Assembly (NCBI GenBank): GCA_003558125.1
Contig: PWMQ01000073.1
Span: 1-64,000, forward strand
DNA length: 64,000 nucleotides
DNA from: Natronospira sp.
Lineage (GTDB): Bacteria; Pseudomonadota; Gammaproteobacteria; Natronospirales; Natronospiraceae
Reading direction: 5' to 3'
The first letter of the stretch is position 1, and each line of letters starts with the position of its first letter. The position numbers were made by a program, and so were the translations under genes. Under the pieces are notes generated by a model, which was not told where the DNA came from, did not search any database, and saw only the letters and a list, made by a program, of their open reading frames with translations. Below are positions 16,994 to 30,161 of this stretch, one piece after another.

Positions 16994-17926
16994 TCAGTTG
17001 CCGGCCCGGATGTACTCCACCGGGTTGACCGTGCGCCCATTGTAATGGACTTCGAAGTGGACATGGGGCCCGGTCGCCCGACCGGTCTGCCCCAGGTGGG
17101 CAATCACGTCTCCCTTCTGAACCATGTCGCCCACGGCAACCAGATTCTTCTGGTTGTGGGCGTAACGGGTGACATAACCGTTGCCGTGATTGATCTCCAC
17201 CATTTTGCCATATCCGTAACGGCGTCCGGACCAGGTAACGACCCCGGCCGCCACGGCCATGACATTGGTGCCCTTGTTGCCGGCAAAATCAATGCCACCG
17301 TGCCAGGCTCGCCGGCCACTGAAGGGGTCCGTGCGGGAGCCGTACCCGGAAGAGACCCAGCCACCTTCGATGGGGCGTCCCTGGGGCCGCACCCTGTCCT
17401 GAACATTGCGATTCATGAGCAATCTTTCAAGGACGGAAAGCTGACGTTCCCGATCACGAATCTGGTTGGAAAGATCCTCGACGCTGTCCTCAACACCCAT
17501 GCCGCCGACATCGCCAAGGGAAATATCGTCGAGCAGTTCTTCCGGACCACCCTGAGCGGGAATGGCCCCGAAATTGAACTCACCTTCTTCCAGCCCCGCC
17601 ATCCGGGTCAGGCGCTCGCCCAGGGCATTGAGACGGGTCACCTGGGCCTGCATTTCGCCCAGCTGTGCATTGAGGGCGGCCAGCTTCATTTCCGACTCGC
17701 GGGTGACATGCTCCAGCTTGGCCCGCTCGGCGGCGAGTTCGGACTTCCAGCGCTGGGCCTGCTCCTCGGGGGTTTCCACGTAGTAGGCATGGACCAGCAT
17801 GAAGGCAAGACCGAACATCAGGCCCAGGAACAGGACCAGACCGGAGAGGAAGGTGCTGAGATGGAGTGGCGATCCCAGATTGAACTGGCGGGACCCGCCC
17901 CGTCTTGTCCAGACGATAATGTTCAT
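16994..17926 (-). CDS. M23-family peptidoglycan metallopeptidase with N-terminal membrane anchor
   Basis: The 310-residue protein has a short cytoplasmic N-terminus, one membrane helix (about 25-47), a coiled-coil-like region rich in A, E and L (about 55-130), and a C-terminal LytM/M23 domain. Zinc-site residues are intact: H209 and D213 in WHGGIDFAG, and H288 and H290 in HVHFEVH. It is therefore probably an active endopeptidase that cuts peptide cross-links in the periplasm, unlike EnvC or NlpD, which are degenerate activators. Its position between secA and the divergent dciA is conserved in many gammaproteobacteria. The exact cell wall role is not known from sequence. Confidence 0.88.
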   Translation of the reverse strand: MNIIVWTRRGGSRQFNLGSPLHLSTFLSGLVLFLGLMFGLAFMLVHAYYVETPEEQAQRWKSELAAERAKLEHVTRESEMKLAALNAQLGEMQAQVTRLNALGERLTRMAGLEEGEFNFGAIPAQGGPEELLDDISLGDVGGMGVEDSVEDLSNQIRDRERQLSVLERLLMNRNVQDRVRPQGRPIEGGWVSSGYGSRTDPFSGRRAWHGGIDFAGNKGTNVMAVAAGVVTWSGRRYGYGKMVEINHGNGYVTRYAHNQKNLVAVGDMVQKGDVIAHLGQTGRATGPHVHFEVHYNGRTVNPVEYIRAGN

Positions 17927-18055
17927 GCGGCTGCCAGTCTCCAGATGTAGAATGGATGTGGGTCGTCAAAGTTCGCGACCCGCTAGTATCGACATCCTTG
18001 CCGCCCAGGTCAAAACCCGGGTGTCGATTCCCTAAAATTGGCCCGAATCAGGTAC

Positions 18056-18523
18056 ATGGTGGACAGATTTCCCACATCACTGCAAGTCCGGCTGTCGCGA
18101 GCGGGTGGTTCCCTGGGACGACTGGTGTCTCAGGCCGGCCATCAGCTCAGCCTGCTGGAACAGGTCCGTGCCTGTTTTCCCAGCCCCCTGGACCGCCACC
18201 TGATCGGCGCCGAACGCCGCTCGGGCGAGCTGCAACTGGTCATGGACAGCGCCGCCTGGACTGCTCGAGCCCGCTACATGAGTGGCGAACTGAAACGGCG
18301 TCTGGCCCGTGAGCTCAATCCGCCGCCCCAGCGCATTAGCGTGCGCGCCGGCCATGTCGGCCGCGAAGCGGCGATCCCCGACCGGGCCGCCACCAGAGGG
18401 CAGCGGCGGGGCAAAAGATCCCTGAGCGGCAACAGTCGCGAGCATATTCGCGAGGTGGCCCGCTACCTTGACGACCCCGAGCTGCGCGAGGCCCTGGAAC
18501 GTCTAGCGCGGGAAGGCGAATGA
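18056..18523 (+). CDS. dciA: DUF721 protein, probable DnaB helicase loader DciA
   Basis: The 155-residue basic protein has a KH-like DUF721 domain in its first half (LSLLEQVRACFPSPLDRHL, then LVMDSAAWTARARY) and a charged, probably flexible tail. DciA loads the replicative helicase DnaB in bacteria lacking DnaC. The gene sits divergent from the M23 peptidase and convergent with lpxC, the usual DUF721 locus. An upstream in-frame TTG at 18038 could add six residues; the ATG is preferred but neither start has a strong ribosome site. Confidence 0.75.
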   Translation: MVDRFPTSLQVRLSRAGGSLGRLVSQAGHQLSLLEQVRACFPSPLDRHLIGAERRSGELQLVMDSAAWTARARYMSGELKRRLARELNPPPQRISVRAGHVGREAAIPDRAATRGQRRGKRSLSGNSREHIREVARYLDDPELREALERLAREGE

Positions 18524-18563
18524 ACGATGCCGAATACCCCCTCAGACGTCGATGACCGCCCAC

Positions 18564-18589
18564 AAAAATGCCCCGCCGTGGCGGGGCAT
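18564..18589 (-). terminator. Intrinsic terminator of lpxC
   Basis: A 10-bp perfect stem (18568-18577 with 18580-18589) has a two-base loop at most. It is followed on the minus strand by a run of five T. It lies between the convergent dciA and lpxC genes and ends the long dcw-lpxC transcription block. Confidence 0.85.
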
Positions 18590-18622
18590 CCTGCCTGCCG
18601 AATCAGACCTCAGCCCATGGGA

Positions 18623-19540
18623 TCAGAGCTGAACGGCCTGTACCGGCGTCATGTAGGAAATCGGGGCGTCCTCAACGTCATCGAAGGTGACCGCCTCCCA
18701 GGCTGACTCATCGGCAACCAGGGCACGCAGCAACTTGTTGTTGGTGCTGTGGCCCGAGCGGCAACCAGTGAAGGAGCCAATCAGGCTGTGGCCCAGCAGA
18801 TAGAGGTCACCGATGGCGTCAAGCACCTTGTGCTTGACGAACTCATCCTCGTAACGGAGCCCATCCTCGTTCAGGATCCGGTAGTCATCCACCACGATGG
18901 CATTGTCGAGGCTTCCACCCAGAGCCAGGTTGCGCTCCCGCAGGGTTTCGATGTCACGCATGAAACCGAAGGTGCGGGCACGACTGACCTCCTTGACGAA
19001 GGACGTGGTGGAGAAGTCGATCAAGGCGTTCTGGCTGTGTTTCTTGAACACCGGATGCTGGAAATCAATTTCAAAATTCACCTTGAAGCCGTCGAAGGGT
19101 TCGAAAGCGGCCCACTTGCCCTCTTCCTCGACCCGTACGGGCTTCTTGATCCGGATGAACTGCTTGGGCGCATTCTGTTCCTCAATGCCGGCCGACTGCA
19201 GCAGGAACACAAAGGGACCAGCGCTACCGTCCATGATCGGCACTTCCGGTGCGCTCAGGTCCACATAGGCATTGTCGATACCCAGCCCGGCAAAGGCCGA
19301 CATCAGATGCTCAATGGTGGCCACGCGGACATCGCCCTGGACCAGGGTGGTGGAAAGCAGCGTATCACCGACATTCTCGGCGCGGGCCCGGATTTCCACC
19401 GGTTCCTCCAGATCCACCCTGCGAAAAACCACGCCGGTGTTGGGCTGGGCCGGACGCAGGGTCATGTAGACCTTCTCGCCGGTGTGCAGGCCCACGCCAG
19501 TGGCGCGGATCATGTTCTTCAGGGTACGCTGCTTCAGCAT
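18623..19540 (-). CDS. lpxC: UDP-3-O-acyl-N-acetylglucosamine deacetylase LpxC
   Basis: The 305-residue zinc enzyme carries out the committed step of lipid A synthesis. The zinc ligands are at family positions: H78 (IEHLMSA), H237 and D241 (HKVLDAIGD). The start [15 protein letters not shown] matches the family, so the in-frame GTG four codons upstream is rejected. It follows ftsZ after a 270-bp gap, which suggests its own promoter. In E. coli LpxC levels are controlled by FtsH; nothing in this sequence settles that here. Confidence 0.97.
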   Translation of the reverse strand: MLKQRTLKNMIRATGVGLHTGEKVYMTLRPAQPNTGVVFRRVDLEEPVEIRARAENVGDTLLSTTLVQGDVRVATIEHLMSAFAGLGIDNAYVDLSAPEVPIMDGSAGPFVFLLQSAGIEEQNAPKQFIRIKKPVRVEEEGKWAAFEPFDGFKVNFEIDFQHPVFKKHSQNALIDFSTTSFVKEVSRARTFGFMRDIETLRERNLALGGSLDNAIVVDDYRILNEDGLRYEDEFVKHKVLDAIGDLYLLGHSLIGSFTGCRSGHSTNNKLLRALVADESAWEAVTFDDVEDAPISYMTPVQAVQL

Positions 19541-19682
19541 TCTTCTATTCACTCTCAGGCTCGGCAGCCACTCCGGGGGGACGGTCGCTGCCGGTCATAC
19601 ACGGCCGGATGAGACATAATCCCGGCCTTGTCTTTTGCATCGGGCAGGGGCAAGTGCCGCCGCACCGAGCGGATCGGCGGAC

Positions 19683-19710
19683 ATTATCACAGGCGCATAT
19701 ACCAATGCAA
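19683..19710 (-). promoter_or_regulatory. Candidate sigma-70 promoter for lpxC
   Basis: Reading on the minus strand, TTGCAT (19705-19710), a 16-bp spacer and GATAAT (19683-19688) give a plausible promoter about 140 bp before lpxC, within the long ftsZ-lpxC gap. The gap also holds a GC-rich inverted repeat (about 19753-19790) that might attenuate ftsZ read-through. Nothing else was recognised there. Confidence 0.4.
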
Positions 19711-19810
19711 GTTCCTGATTCGCCATTTGTTCCGCCAATGTCGGGGAAACAGAACCCGTCCCGACCTCCGGGGATCGGCCCGGACGGGTTGTGCTCCGCC
19801 GAGCAGCGGC

Positions 19811-20959
19811 TCAGTCGGCCTGGCGGCGCAGAAAGGCCGGAATATCGAGATACTCCGATTCCTTCTCGCTGTCGGCGGCGAAGTTTTCACCACCTGCTGC
19901 CTTGCGACGCATCACTGCCGGCCGCTCCAGCTCGGCGTAATCCACCTGACCATCGTTGCCCCGCTTGACCACCTTCATATCCGGCTTCTCTCGGTTGGCC
20001 TGCGGCGCACCCAGGCCAGTGGCGACAACGGTCACCCGGATCTCGCTGCTCATTTCCGGGTCGATCACCGCCCCCACCACCACGGTGGCATCATCGGAGG
20101 CGAACTCCTTGACTGTCTGGCCGACCTCGTCGAACTCGCCAATGGCCATGTCCATGCCGGCGGTCACATTCACCAGGATGCCGCGGGCACCGGAGAGATC
20201 GATGTCCTCCAGCAGCGGGCTGGCGACGGCCGCCTCGGCCGCTTCCCGACCACGATTCTCGCCGGTGGCCACACCCGAGCCCATCATGGCCATGCCCATT
20301 TCCGACATCACCGTACGCACATCGGCAAAGTCCACGTTGATCAGGCCCGGCCGGGTGATCAGCTCGGCAATGCCCTGGCAGGCCCCCAGCAGGATGTTGT
20401 TGGCCGACTTGAAGGCATCCAGCAGGCTGGTCTGCTTGCCCAGCACCGACAGCAGCTTGTCGTTGGGAATGGTGATCAGGGAATCCACATTACGGGCCAG
20501 CTCCTCGATGCCGTTGCTGGCGGATTCCATCCGCTTGCCGCCCTCGAAAACAAAGGGCTTGGTCACCACGGCCACGGTCAGGACGCCCAATTCGCGGGCC
20601 ACCTGAGCGACCACCGGCGCGGCCCCGGTGCCGGTACCGCCCCCCATGCCGGCGGTAATGAAGAGCATATCGGTACCCTCGATCACCTCGATCAGCCGGT
20701 CCCGGTCTTCCATGGCCGCCTGGCGACCGATCTCCGGGTTGGCACCCGCGCCCAGGCCCTTGGTGATATTGCAGCCAATCTGCAACTGGGTCTTGACGTT
20801 GGTGTTCTGCAGGGCCTGGGCATCGGTGTTGGCACAGATGAACTCCACACCCTCGATTCCGTTGTTGACCATATGGGACACGGCATTGCCACCGCCCCCG
20901 CCCACGCCGATCACCTTGATCACGGCGTTCTGACTGTATCCATCCATCAGCTCAAACAT
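19811..20959 (-). CDS. ftsZ: Cell division GTPase FtsZ
   Basis: The 382-residue tubulin homologue forms the Z-ring. The GTP-binding tubulin signature GGGTGTGA is at 106-113, and the T7-loop region is intact. A variable linker leads to the conserved C-terminal peptide (DIPAFLRRQ), which binds FtsA, ZipA and ZapD. The start MFELMDGYSQ is preceded by a strong GGGAGAAGG site. The frame continues upstream, but that is not coding. It follows ftsA after 108 bp, which could hold extra promoters. Confidence 0.98.
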   Translation of the reverse strand: MFELMDGYSQNAVIKVIGVGGGGGNAVSHMVNNGIEGVEFICANTDAQALQNTNVKTQLQIGCNITKGLGAGANPEIGRQAAMEDRDRLIEVIEGTDMLFITAGMGGGTGTGAAPVVAQVARELGVLTVAVVTKPFVFEGGKRMESASNGIEELARNVDSLITIPNDKLLSVLGKQTSLLDAFKSANNILLGACQGIAELITRPGLINVDFADVRTVMSEMGMAMMGSGVATGENRGREAAEAAVASPLLEDIDLSGARGILVNVTAGMDMAIGEFDEVGQTVKEFASDDATVVVGAVIDPEMSSEIRVTVVATGLGAPQANREKPDMKVVKRGNDGQVDYAELERPAVMRRKAAGGENFAADSEKESEYLDIPAFLRRQAD

Positions 20960-21067
20960 AACCTTCTCCCCGGTTTCGTCCGTCGTTACTGCCGAACAAT
21001 AAAAATTCACTCATTGCTGCTTGAAGATCCGCCACCTTGCAGGGGACGGGCCGACTTGTGTGCTGTA

Positions 21068-22295
21068 TTAGAAATTGCCCTGGAACCAACTCTTCATCCT
21101 GTCCCACACCTCCTTGAAGCCACCGCTCATGCTGTCCTGCGGCCGACCGGCGCTGAGGCCACGACTGCCGAACAGCAGCAGGCCCACGCCGGTGGCGTAA
21201 ACCGGATTGCGGACCACGTCGGACAGCCCCTGAACATGCTGGGGGGTGCCCAAACGCACCGGCATGTGGAATACCTCCTCGGCCAGTTCCACGGCCCCTT
21301 CCATCTTCGCGCTGCCGCCGGTAATCACCAGGCCGGCGGCGATCATGTCCTCGAATCCCGAGCGCCGGAGTTCCGCCTGGACCAGGCTGAACAGCTCCTC
21401 ATAACGGGGCTCAACCACTTCAGCCAGGGTCTGGCGCGCCAGACGCCGGGCCGGCCGGTCACCCACGCTGGGGACCTCAATGGTCTCGTCAGGGCTGGCC
21501 AGCTGCGGCAGGGCGCAGGCGTACTTGACCTTGATTTCCTCGGCATGGTGAGTGGGGGTCCGCAAGGCCACGGCGATATCGTTGGTGATCTGGTCGCCGG
21601 CTATGGGGATCACCGCGGTATGGCGAATGGAGCCATCGGTAAACACCGCCATATCAGTCGTGCCGCCGCCGATATCCACGATGCAGACACCGAGGTCCTT
21701 CTCATCCTCGGTCAGCACCGAGTAACTGGAAGCCAGCTGCTCCAGGATGATGTCGTCCACTTCCAGGCCACAGCGACGAACACACTTGACGATGTTCTGG
21801 GCGGCACTGGCCGCGCCGGTAACCATATGAACCTTGGCTTCCAGACGAACACCGGACATCCCGACCGGTTCCCTTATCCCGTCCTGATCATCAATGATGA
21901 ATTCCTGCGGCAGGATATGGAGTATCTTCTGATCCGCCGGAATGGCTACTGCGCGAGCGGCATCGATGACCCGCTCCACATCACCCGGTGTGACTTCCTT
22001 GTCGCGGATGGCGACAATCCCGTGGGAGTTGAGACTCTTGACGTGGCTGCCCGCAACCCCCGCGAAAACGGAATGGATCTCGCAGCCGGCCATCAACTCC
22101 GCCTCTTCCACCGCCCGCTGAATGGACTGGACCGTGGACTCGATATTGACCACCACCCCTTTCTTGAGGCCGCGGGATGGATGATGACCGATACCAATCA
22201 CCTCCACCTGGTCCTCACCCTTGATCTCGCCGACGATGGCGACGACCTTGGAGGTGCCAATGTCGAGCCCGACGATCAGGTTCTTTTCCGACTTC

Positions 22296-22303
<8 letters not shown>
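21068..22303 (-). CDS. ftsA: Cell division protein FtsA
   Basis: The 411-residue actin-like ATPase tethers FtsZ to the membrane. The phosphate-1 motif (VGLDIGTSK) lies at the N-terminus, and the phosphate-2 motif (IVDIGGGTTD) and adenosine motif (VITGGSAKMEG) follow in order. The C-terminal amphipathic helix ends in WFQGNF. The start MARKSEKN is chosen because it begins the actin fold and overlaps the ftsQ stop by 8 nt, as in other gammaproteobacteria; the longer upstream frame is antisense-like sequence over ftsQ. Confidence 0.97.
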
Positions 22304-25432
<3,129 letters not shown>

Positions 25433-25436
<4 letters not shown>

Positions 25437-26533
25437 GCCCCACCTCCCCGGCGCTCTGCGGCCACGGCTTCGCAGGCATCGGCCACCACCTGGTCGGCAT
25501 CGGGCCGCGCCATCAGACGCGCCCGCTTGGCCATCTCCAGCAGTTGTGAACGATTCCCCAGCAAGGGTTCCAGCAATTCCTTCAATTCACCGGCCTCCAG
25601 ACGATCCTGGGGCAGCAGGCGGGCGGCCCGAGACGCTTCCAGAAACTCGGCATTGGCGGTCTGATGGTCATCCACCGCCGCCGGGAAGGGAATCAGGATC
25701 GAAGCCACGCCCGCAGCGGCCAACTCGGAAACAGTCAGCGCCCCGCTCCGGCAGATGGCCAGATCTGCCCAGGCCCAGGCTTCCGCCATGTCATCAATGA
25801 AGGGCAGGACTTCCGCCTCGCCCCCCAGCGCTTGCCAGTGCTCACGGGTCTCCCCTTCCCAGCCCCGACCACATTGGTGACGAACCGCAAGGGCGACATC
25901 GCCACCGTGCGCGGCCAGGGCAGCCGGCACATGCTGATTGAGTGCCCGTGCCCCCCGGGAACCGCCCACGATCAGGACGCGGATGGGGCCGCTTCGCCCG
26001 GGCAAGCGGCGCTCCGGCGGGGTCGTTTGAGTCACCGCCCGACGAACCGGATTGCCCACCGTTTCAGCGCCCACCTTGTCCGGGAAGCTGCCCGGAAAAC
26101 CACACAGCACACGCTGGGCGAAATGGGCCAGGACACGATTGGTCAAGCCGGCGATGGCATTCTGCTCGTGAATCACCAGCGGCACCCGCAGCAGGCGGGC
26201 AGCCAGTCCACCCGGTCCGCTGGCAAAACCGCCCATGCCCAAAACCATGTCGGGGCGTCGGCGACGCAGCACCCGCAGGGCCTGCCAAACGGCCCGGCTC
26301 AGACGCAAGGGCAGCAACAGCCAGCCCAGGAGCCCACGCCCCCGGATGCCACTGACCTGGATGCAATCCAGTTCAATCTCCCGATCCGGCACCACACTGG
26401 CCTCCAGACCGGCACGGGTGCCCAGCCAACTGACCTCCCAGCCACGCTCACGGAGACAATCGGCCACTGCCAGCCCGGGAAAGACATGGCCGCCGGTGCC
26501 GCCGGCCATGATCACGATATGCCCTCGACTCAT
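25433..26533 (-). CDS. murG: UDP-N-acetylglucosamine--lipid I transferase MurG
   Basis: The 366-residue GT-B glycosyltransferase converts lipid I to lipid II at the inner membrane. Glycine-rich loops ([14 protein letters not shown] and [14 protein letters not shown]) and the donor-site region ([13 protein letters not shown], then [14 protein letters not shown]) match the family. The ATG overlaps ftsW by 4 nt; the frame extends upstream into ftsW, but that part is not coding. Confidence 0.96.
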
Positions 26534-27711
26534 GCCCGCACCTCCCCGCGGCTTTGCCGACGCCGGTTGCTCACCGGTGTCAGCTCCCGCGAAACGCGCA
26601 GCACCAGAGCCAGGGCACCCACGGTGACCAGCAGGCTGGAGCCGCCGTAGCTGATCAGAGGCAAGGTCAGCCCCTTGGTGGGCAGCAGGCCCATGTTCAC
26701 GCCCATGTTGATACCGGTCTGTACCGCCAGCCAGATGGCGATACCCCAGGCAACATAGGCACCGAAGAGCTGCCCCTGTTGCCAGGCCAGTGAGCCAATG
26801 CGAAAGCAGCGCCAGACCAGATAGGCGAACAGCCCCATGAGCACCAGGATGCCGATCAGGCCCACTTCCTCGAACAGGACCGCGAAGATGAAATCGGTGT
26901 GGGCTTCGGGCAGGTAGAACAGCTTCTGCACGCTGCCGCCAAGGCCCACGCCCCACCATTCCCCCCGGCCGATGGCAATCAGGGACTGGGTCAGCTGAAA
27001 ACCGCTGTTGAAGGGGTCGGCCCAGGGATTGAGGAAGGTGGTCATGCGCTCCACCCGATAGGGTGAGGAAAAGGCCAGCCCGGCCATGACCATGGCCCCT
27101 GCACCACCCAGAAAACTGAAATCCCGAATGCGCACGCCGCCAAGAAACAGCAGGGTCAGGACAGTGACCAGCAGGACAATGGCGGCACCGAAGTCCGGCT
27201 GCAGCAGGAGCAGGAAGCAGGCCAGGCCGACAACCAGTACCGGCTTGAAGAAACCGGCGAATCGCTCACTGAGTTCCTGCTGGCGCCGCACCATGTAGCC
27301 GGCCACATAAAGCAGCAGAAGAATGCGGGCCGGCTCGGAGACCTGCAGGTGGAAGGGGCCCACCGCAATCCAGCGCATGGCGCCGTTGACCTCTTTGCCC
27401 AGGCCGGGCACCAGCACCAGCAAGAGCAGGAAAAAGGCCAGCAGCATCAGCGCCAGGCCCGAACGCGCCCAGAGCCGCAGGGGAATCTGATAGATGATGA
27501 AACCGCCGATCAAGGCCAGCCCCAGAAAGGCACCTTGACGGCGAAGATAGTAGAAGGGATCACCCAGGTTGCGATCGGCAATGGAAATGCTGGCGGACGC
27601 CACGGCAATCAGGCCGATCATGACCAGGGCAGCGGCAACGGCCAGCAGCCGGCCATCCAGGCCGTGACCAATTCGATACAACCAGCGCTGATCGGTCACT
27701 GCCACGCTCAT
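26530..27711 (-). CDS. ftsW: Septal peptidoglycan glycosyltransferase FtsW
   Basis: The 393-residue SEDS protein has about ten membrane helices. The conserved TKGLTLPLISYGGSSLL stretch near the C-terminus is the SEDS signature. It polymerises septal glycan together with FtsI, encoded 5 kb upstream in the same cluster. The N-terminus has a short cytoplasmic tail. Both ends overlap neighbours (murD and murG) by 4 nt. RodA is the closest alternative, but the location between murD and murG identifies FtsW. Confidence 0.96.
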   Translation of the reverse strand: MSVAVTDQRWLYRIGHGLDGRLLAVAAALVMIGLIAVASASISIADRNLGDPFYYLRRQGAFLGLALIGGFIIYQIPLRLWARSGLALMLLAFFLLLLVLVPGLGKEVNGAMRWIAVGPFHLQVSEPARILLLLYVAGYMVRRQQELSERFAGFFKPVLVVGLACFLLLLQPDFGAAIVLLVTVLTLLFLGGVRIRDFSFLGGAGAMVMAGLAFSSPYRVERMTTFLNPWADPFNSGFQLTQSLIAIGRGEWWGVGLGGSVQKLFYLPEAHTDFIFAVLFEEVGLIGILVLMGLFAYLVWRCFRIGSLAWQQGQLFGAYVAWGIAIWLAVQTGINMGVNMGLLPTKGLTLPLISYGGSSLLVTVGALALVLRVSRELTPVSNRRRQSRGEVRA

Positions 27712-29057
27712 GCCCGCACCTCCCGAGCCTGAACGGCTTGCTCGAAGGCTTGTCCCCGCGCGGCGAAATCACGGAACTGATCGAAGCTGGCACAGGCGGG
27801 GGACAACAGGATCACATCACCCTCATGCGCCATCTCGGCGGCAGCGCTCACCGCCGCCGGCATGTCGGCGGCCCGACGCAGCGGCAGATCCGTGGGAGCC
27901 ACGGCGCTGAGCTGGTCGGCGGCCTCGCCGATCACTACCAAGCCCCGTGCCGAACGGGCCAGGGCCGGGCCCAGGGGCGCAAAATCCTGCCCCTTGGGCT
28001 GCCCACCCGCGATCAGCACGACAGGGGCATCCAGGCCGGCCAGGGCGGCCAGGGTGGCACCGAGGTTGGTGGCCTTGGAATCGTTGATCCAGCGCCGGCC
28101 GTCACGGCTGGGGACGGTCTGCATTCGGTGCGGCAGGCCGGAGAAGGTCTCCAGCCTGGCCAGAACCTCGTCCATCGCATAGCCAAGCAGTTCCAGGGTG
28201 GCCAGTGCTGCCAGCAGATTGAGCTGATTGTGACGGCCCGCCAGGGGCAGACGGTCTGCGGCCACCAGGCGGCGTTCACCGCGAACCAGCCAGAGGCCAT
28301 CATCCGCCTCAAGCAGGCCATACTCGGTCTCGCCCCTGGGTTGGCCGGCGCCGAACCAGACCACCGAGGACGCATCGCCGGCCATGGCCGCGACCCGCGG
28401 GTCATCCCGGTTCAGCACCAGGGTACGGGATTGGCCCACCAGGCGGGCCTTGGCGGCGGTGTATTGGTCCATGTCGCCATGGCGGTCCAGATGGTCTTCG
28501 CTGACGTTCAGCACCACGCCGACCCGGGCATCCAGACTGCTGGTGCTCTCAAGCTGAAAACTGGACAGTTCCAGCACACAGAGCTTCGGCTCGCTGGCCA
28601 GCAGATCCAGTGCAGGCTGGCCCAGGTTGCCACCGGCCAATACGCCGGCCGCCTCACCACCGGCCAGATGAGCGATCAGGCTGACCACGGTGCTCTTGCC
28701 ATTGGAGCCCGTGACCGCGACCAACGGGGCCTTGTGATGACGAGCGAACAGTTCCACATCGCCAATGACTTCAAGACCCTGAGCCCGAGCCTGTTGCAAC
28801 AGGGGAAGATCGGCGGCTACGCCAGGGGAAAGCAGGATGCGCTCACAGCCCGTCGGCGGCTGATCGGGAATCGGGCCCTGCCAGTCAGCGGCGGGATACT
28901 CGCGGTTCAGACGCTCCAGCATGGGCGGCCGGACTCGGCTGTCCACCACCGCCACCGACTCGCCCCGGGCGAGCAGATGACGAACCAGCGACAGCCCGGT
29001 GCGGCCGAGGCCGATCACCAGGTTTTGCCGTGGCTGTTTGTCCGCGATTGCCGCCAT
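27708..29057 (-). CDS. murD: UDP-N-acetylmuramoylalanine--D-glutamate ligase
   Basis: The 449-residue Mur ligase adds D-Glu to UDP-MurNAc-L-Ala in the cytoplasm. The N-terminal nucleotide fold (VIGLGRTGLSL), the ATP loop (VTGSNGKST), the LNVSEDHLDRH stretch and the INDSKATN motif typical of MurD are present. It starts 14 nt after mraY, one of the few gaps in this cluster. Confidence 0.96.
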   Translation of the reverse strand: MAAIADKQPRQNLVIGLGRTGLSLVRHLLARGESVAVVDSRVRPPMLERLNREYPAADWQGPIPDQPPTGCERILLSPGVAADLPLLQQARAQGLEVIGDVELFARHHKAPLVAVTGSNGKSTVVSLIAHLAGGEAAGVLAGGNLGQPALDLLASEPKLCVLELSSFQLESTSSLDARVGVVLNVSEDHLDRHGDMDQYTAAKARLVGQSRTLVLNRDDPRVAAMAGDASSVVWFGAGQPRGETEYGLLEADDGLWLVRGERRLVAADRLPLAGRHNQLNLLAALATLELLGYAMDEVLARLETFSGLPHRMQTVPSRDGRRWINDSKATNLGATLAALAGLDAPVVLIAGGQPKGQDFAPLGPALARSARGLVVIGEAADQLSAVAPTDLPLRRAADMPAAVSAAAEMAHEGDVILLSPACASFDQFRDFAARGQAFEQAVQAREVRA

Positions 29058-29071
29058 CTAGCGCTACACTC

Positions 29072-30160
29072 CTACCGCAGCTTGAGACTGGAAAGACCGA
29101 TCAACACCAGAATCACGGTGATGATCCAGAACCGCACGATCACCCGGGGCTCGGGCCAGCCCTTCAGTTCGAAATGGTGATGCAGCGGCGCCATCCGGAA
29201 TACGCGCCGCCCGGTCAACTTGTAAGATGTGACCTGCACAATCACCGACAGGGTTTCCACCACGAATACCCCGCCCATGATCACGAGAATGATTTCCTGA
29301 CGGGTAATCACTGCCAGCGTGCCCAGGGCAGCGCCCAGGGACAGCGCCCCGACATCCCCCATGAATACCTGGGCCGGATGGGTGTTGAACCACAGAAAGC
29401 CCAGACCGGCGCCCACCATGGCGGCACAGAAGACCACCACCTCACCGGCCCCGGGGATGAAGGGAATCCCCAGGTAGTCGGCGAACACCAGGTGACCGGA
29501 GGCATAACCGAAGATCCCCAACCCCCCGGCCACCATCACGGCCGGCAGGATGGCCAGGCCATCCAGGCCGTCGGTGAGATTGACCGCATTGCTGGTACCG
29601 ACGATCACGAAATAGGCCAGCAGGACATACAGGCCGCCCAGGGGGATGAGGACATCCTTGAGGAAGGGAATGAGCAGCGATGTCTCGGGGCCATTCCCCG
29701 CCGGAGCGGTGAAATAAAGAAAACCAGCCGTGGCCAGGGCAGCCAGGGACTGCCAGAAAATCTTGCTTCGAGCGGACAGGCCCTTGGAATTTCCAAGTGC
29801 CAGCTTGCGCCAGTCATCCACCCAGCCGATGGCACCAAATGCCAGCGTGACCCCGATCAGGACCCAGGTATAGCGGTTCTCAAGGTCCGCCCACAACAGG
29901 GTGCTGACCGTCACGGCCAGAAGAATCAGCGCTCCACCCATGGTGGGCGTACCGGCCTTGACCAGGTGGCTCTGGGGCCCGTCGTCGCGAACCTGCTGAC
30001 CAATCTGGTAGCGGCTCAGGTGTCGAATCATGGCCGGCCCCACCACAAAACAGAAGGCCAGCGCCGTCAGCACCCCGAGAATGGCTCGCATGGTCAAGTA
30101 CTGGAATACAGAGAATCCAGTGTGGAACTGGGTCAGATATTCAGTCAGCCAAAGCAGCAT
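29072..30160 (-). CDS. mraY: Phospho-N-acetylmuramoyl-pentapeptide transferase MraY
   Basis: The 362-residue polytopic enzyme transfers phospho-MurNAc-pentapeptide to undecaprenyl phosphate, making lipid I. About ten membrane helices are visible. Signature segments include the KAGTPTMGG loop, [13 protein letters not shown] with catalytic aspartates, [12 protein letters not shown], and the histidine loop [14 protein letters not shown]. The length equals the family norm. It begins 1 nt after murF. Confidence 0.97.
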   Translation of the reverse strand: MLLWLTEYLTQFHTGFSVFQYLTMRAILGVLTALAFCFVVGPAMIRHLSRYQIGQQVRDDGPQSHLVKAGTPTMGGALILLAVTVSTLLWADLENRYTWVLIGVTLAFGAIGWVDDWRKLALGNSKGLSARSKIFWQSLAALATAGFLYFTAPAGNGPETSLLIPFLKDVLIPLGGLYVLLAYFVIVGTSNAVNLTDGLDGLAILPAVMVAGGLGIFGYASGHLVFADYLGIPFIPGAGEVVVFCAAMVGAGLGFLWFNTHPAQVFMGDVGALSLGAALGTLAVITRQEIILVIMGGVFVVETLSVIVQVTSYKLTGRRVFRMAPLHHHFELKGWPEPRVIVRFWIITVILVLIGLSSLKLR

Positions 30161-30161
30161 C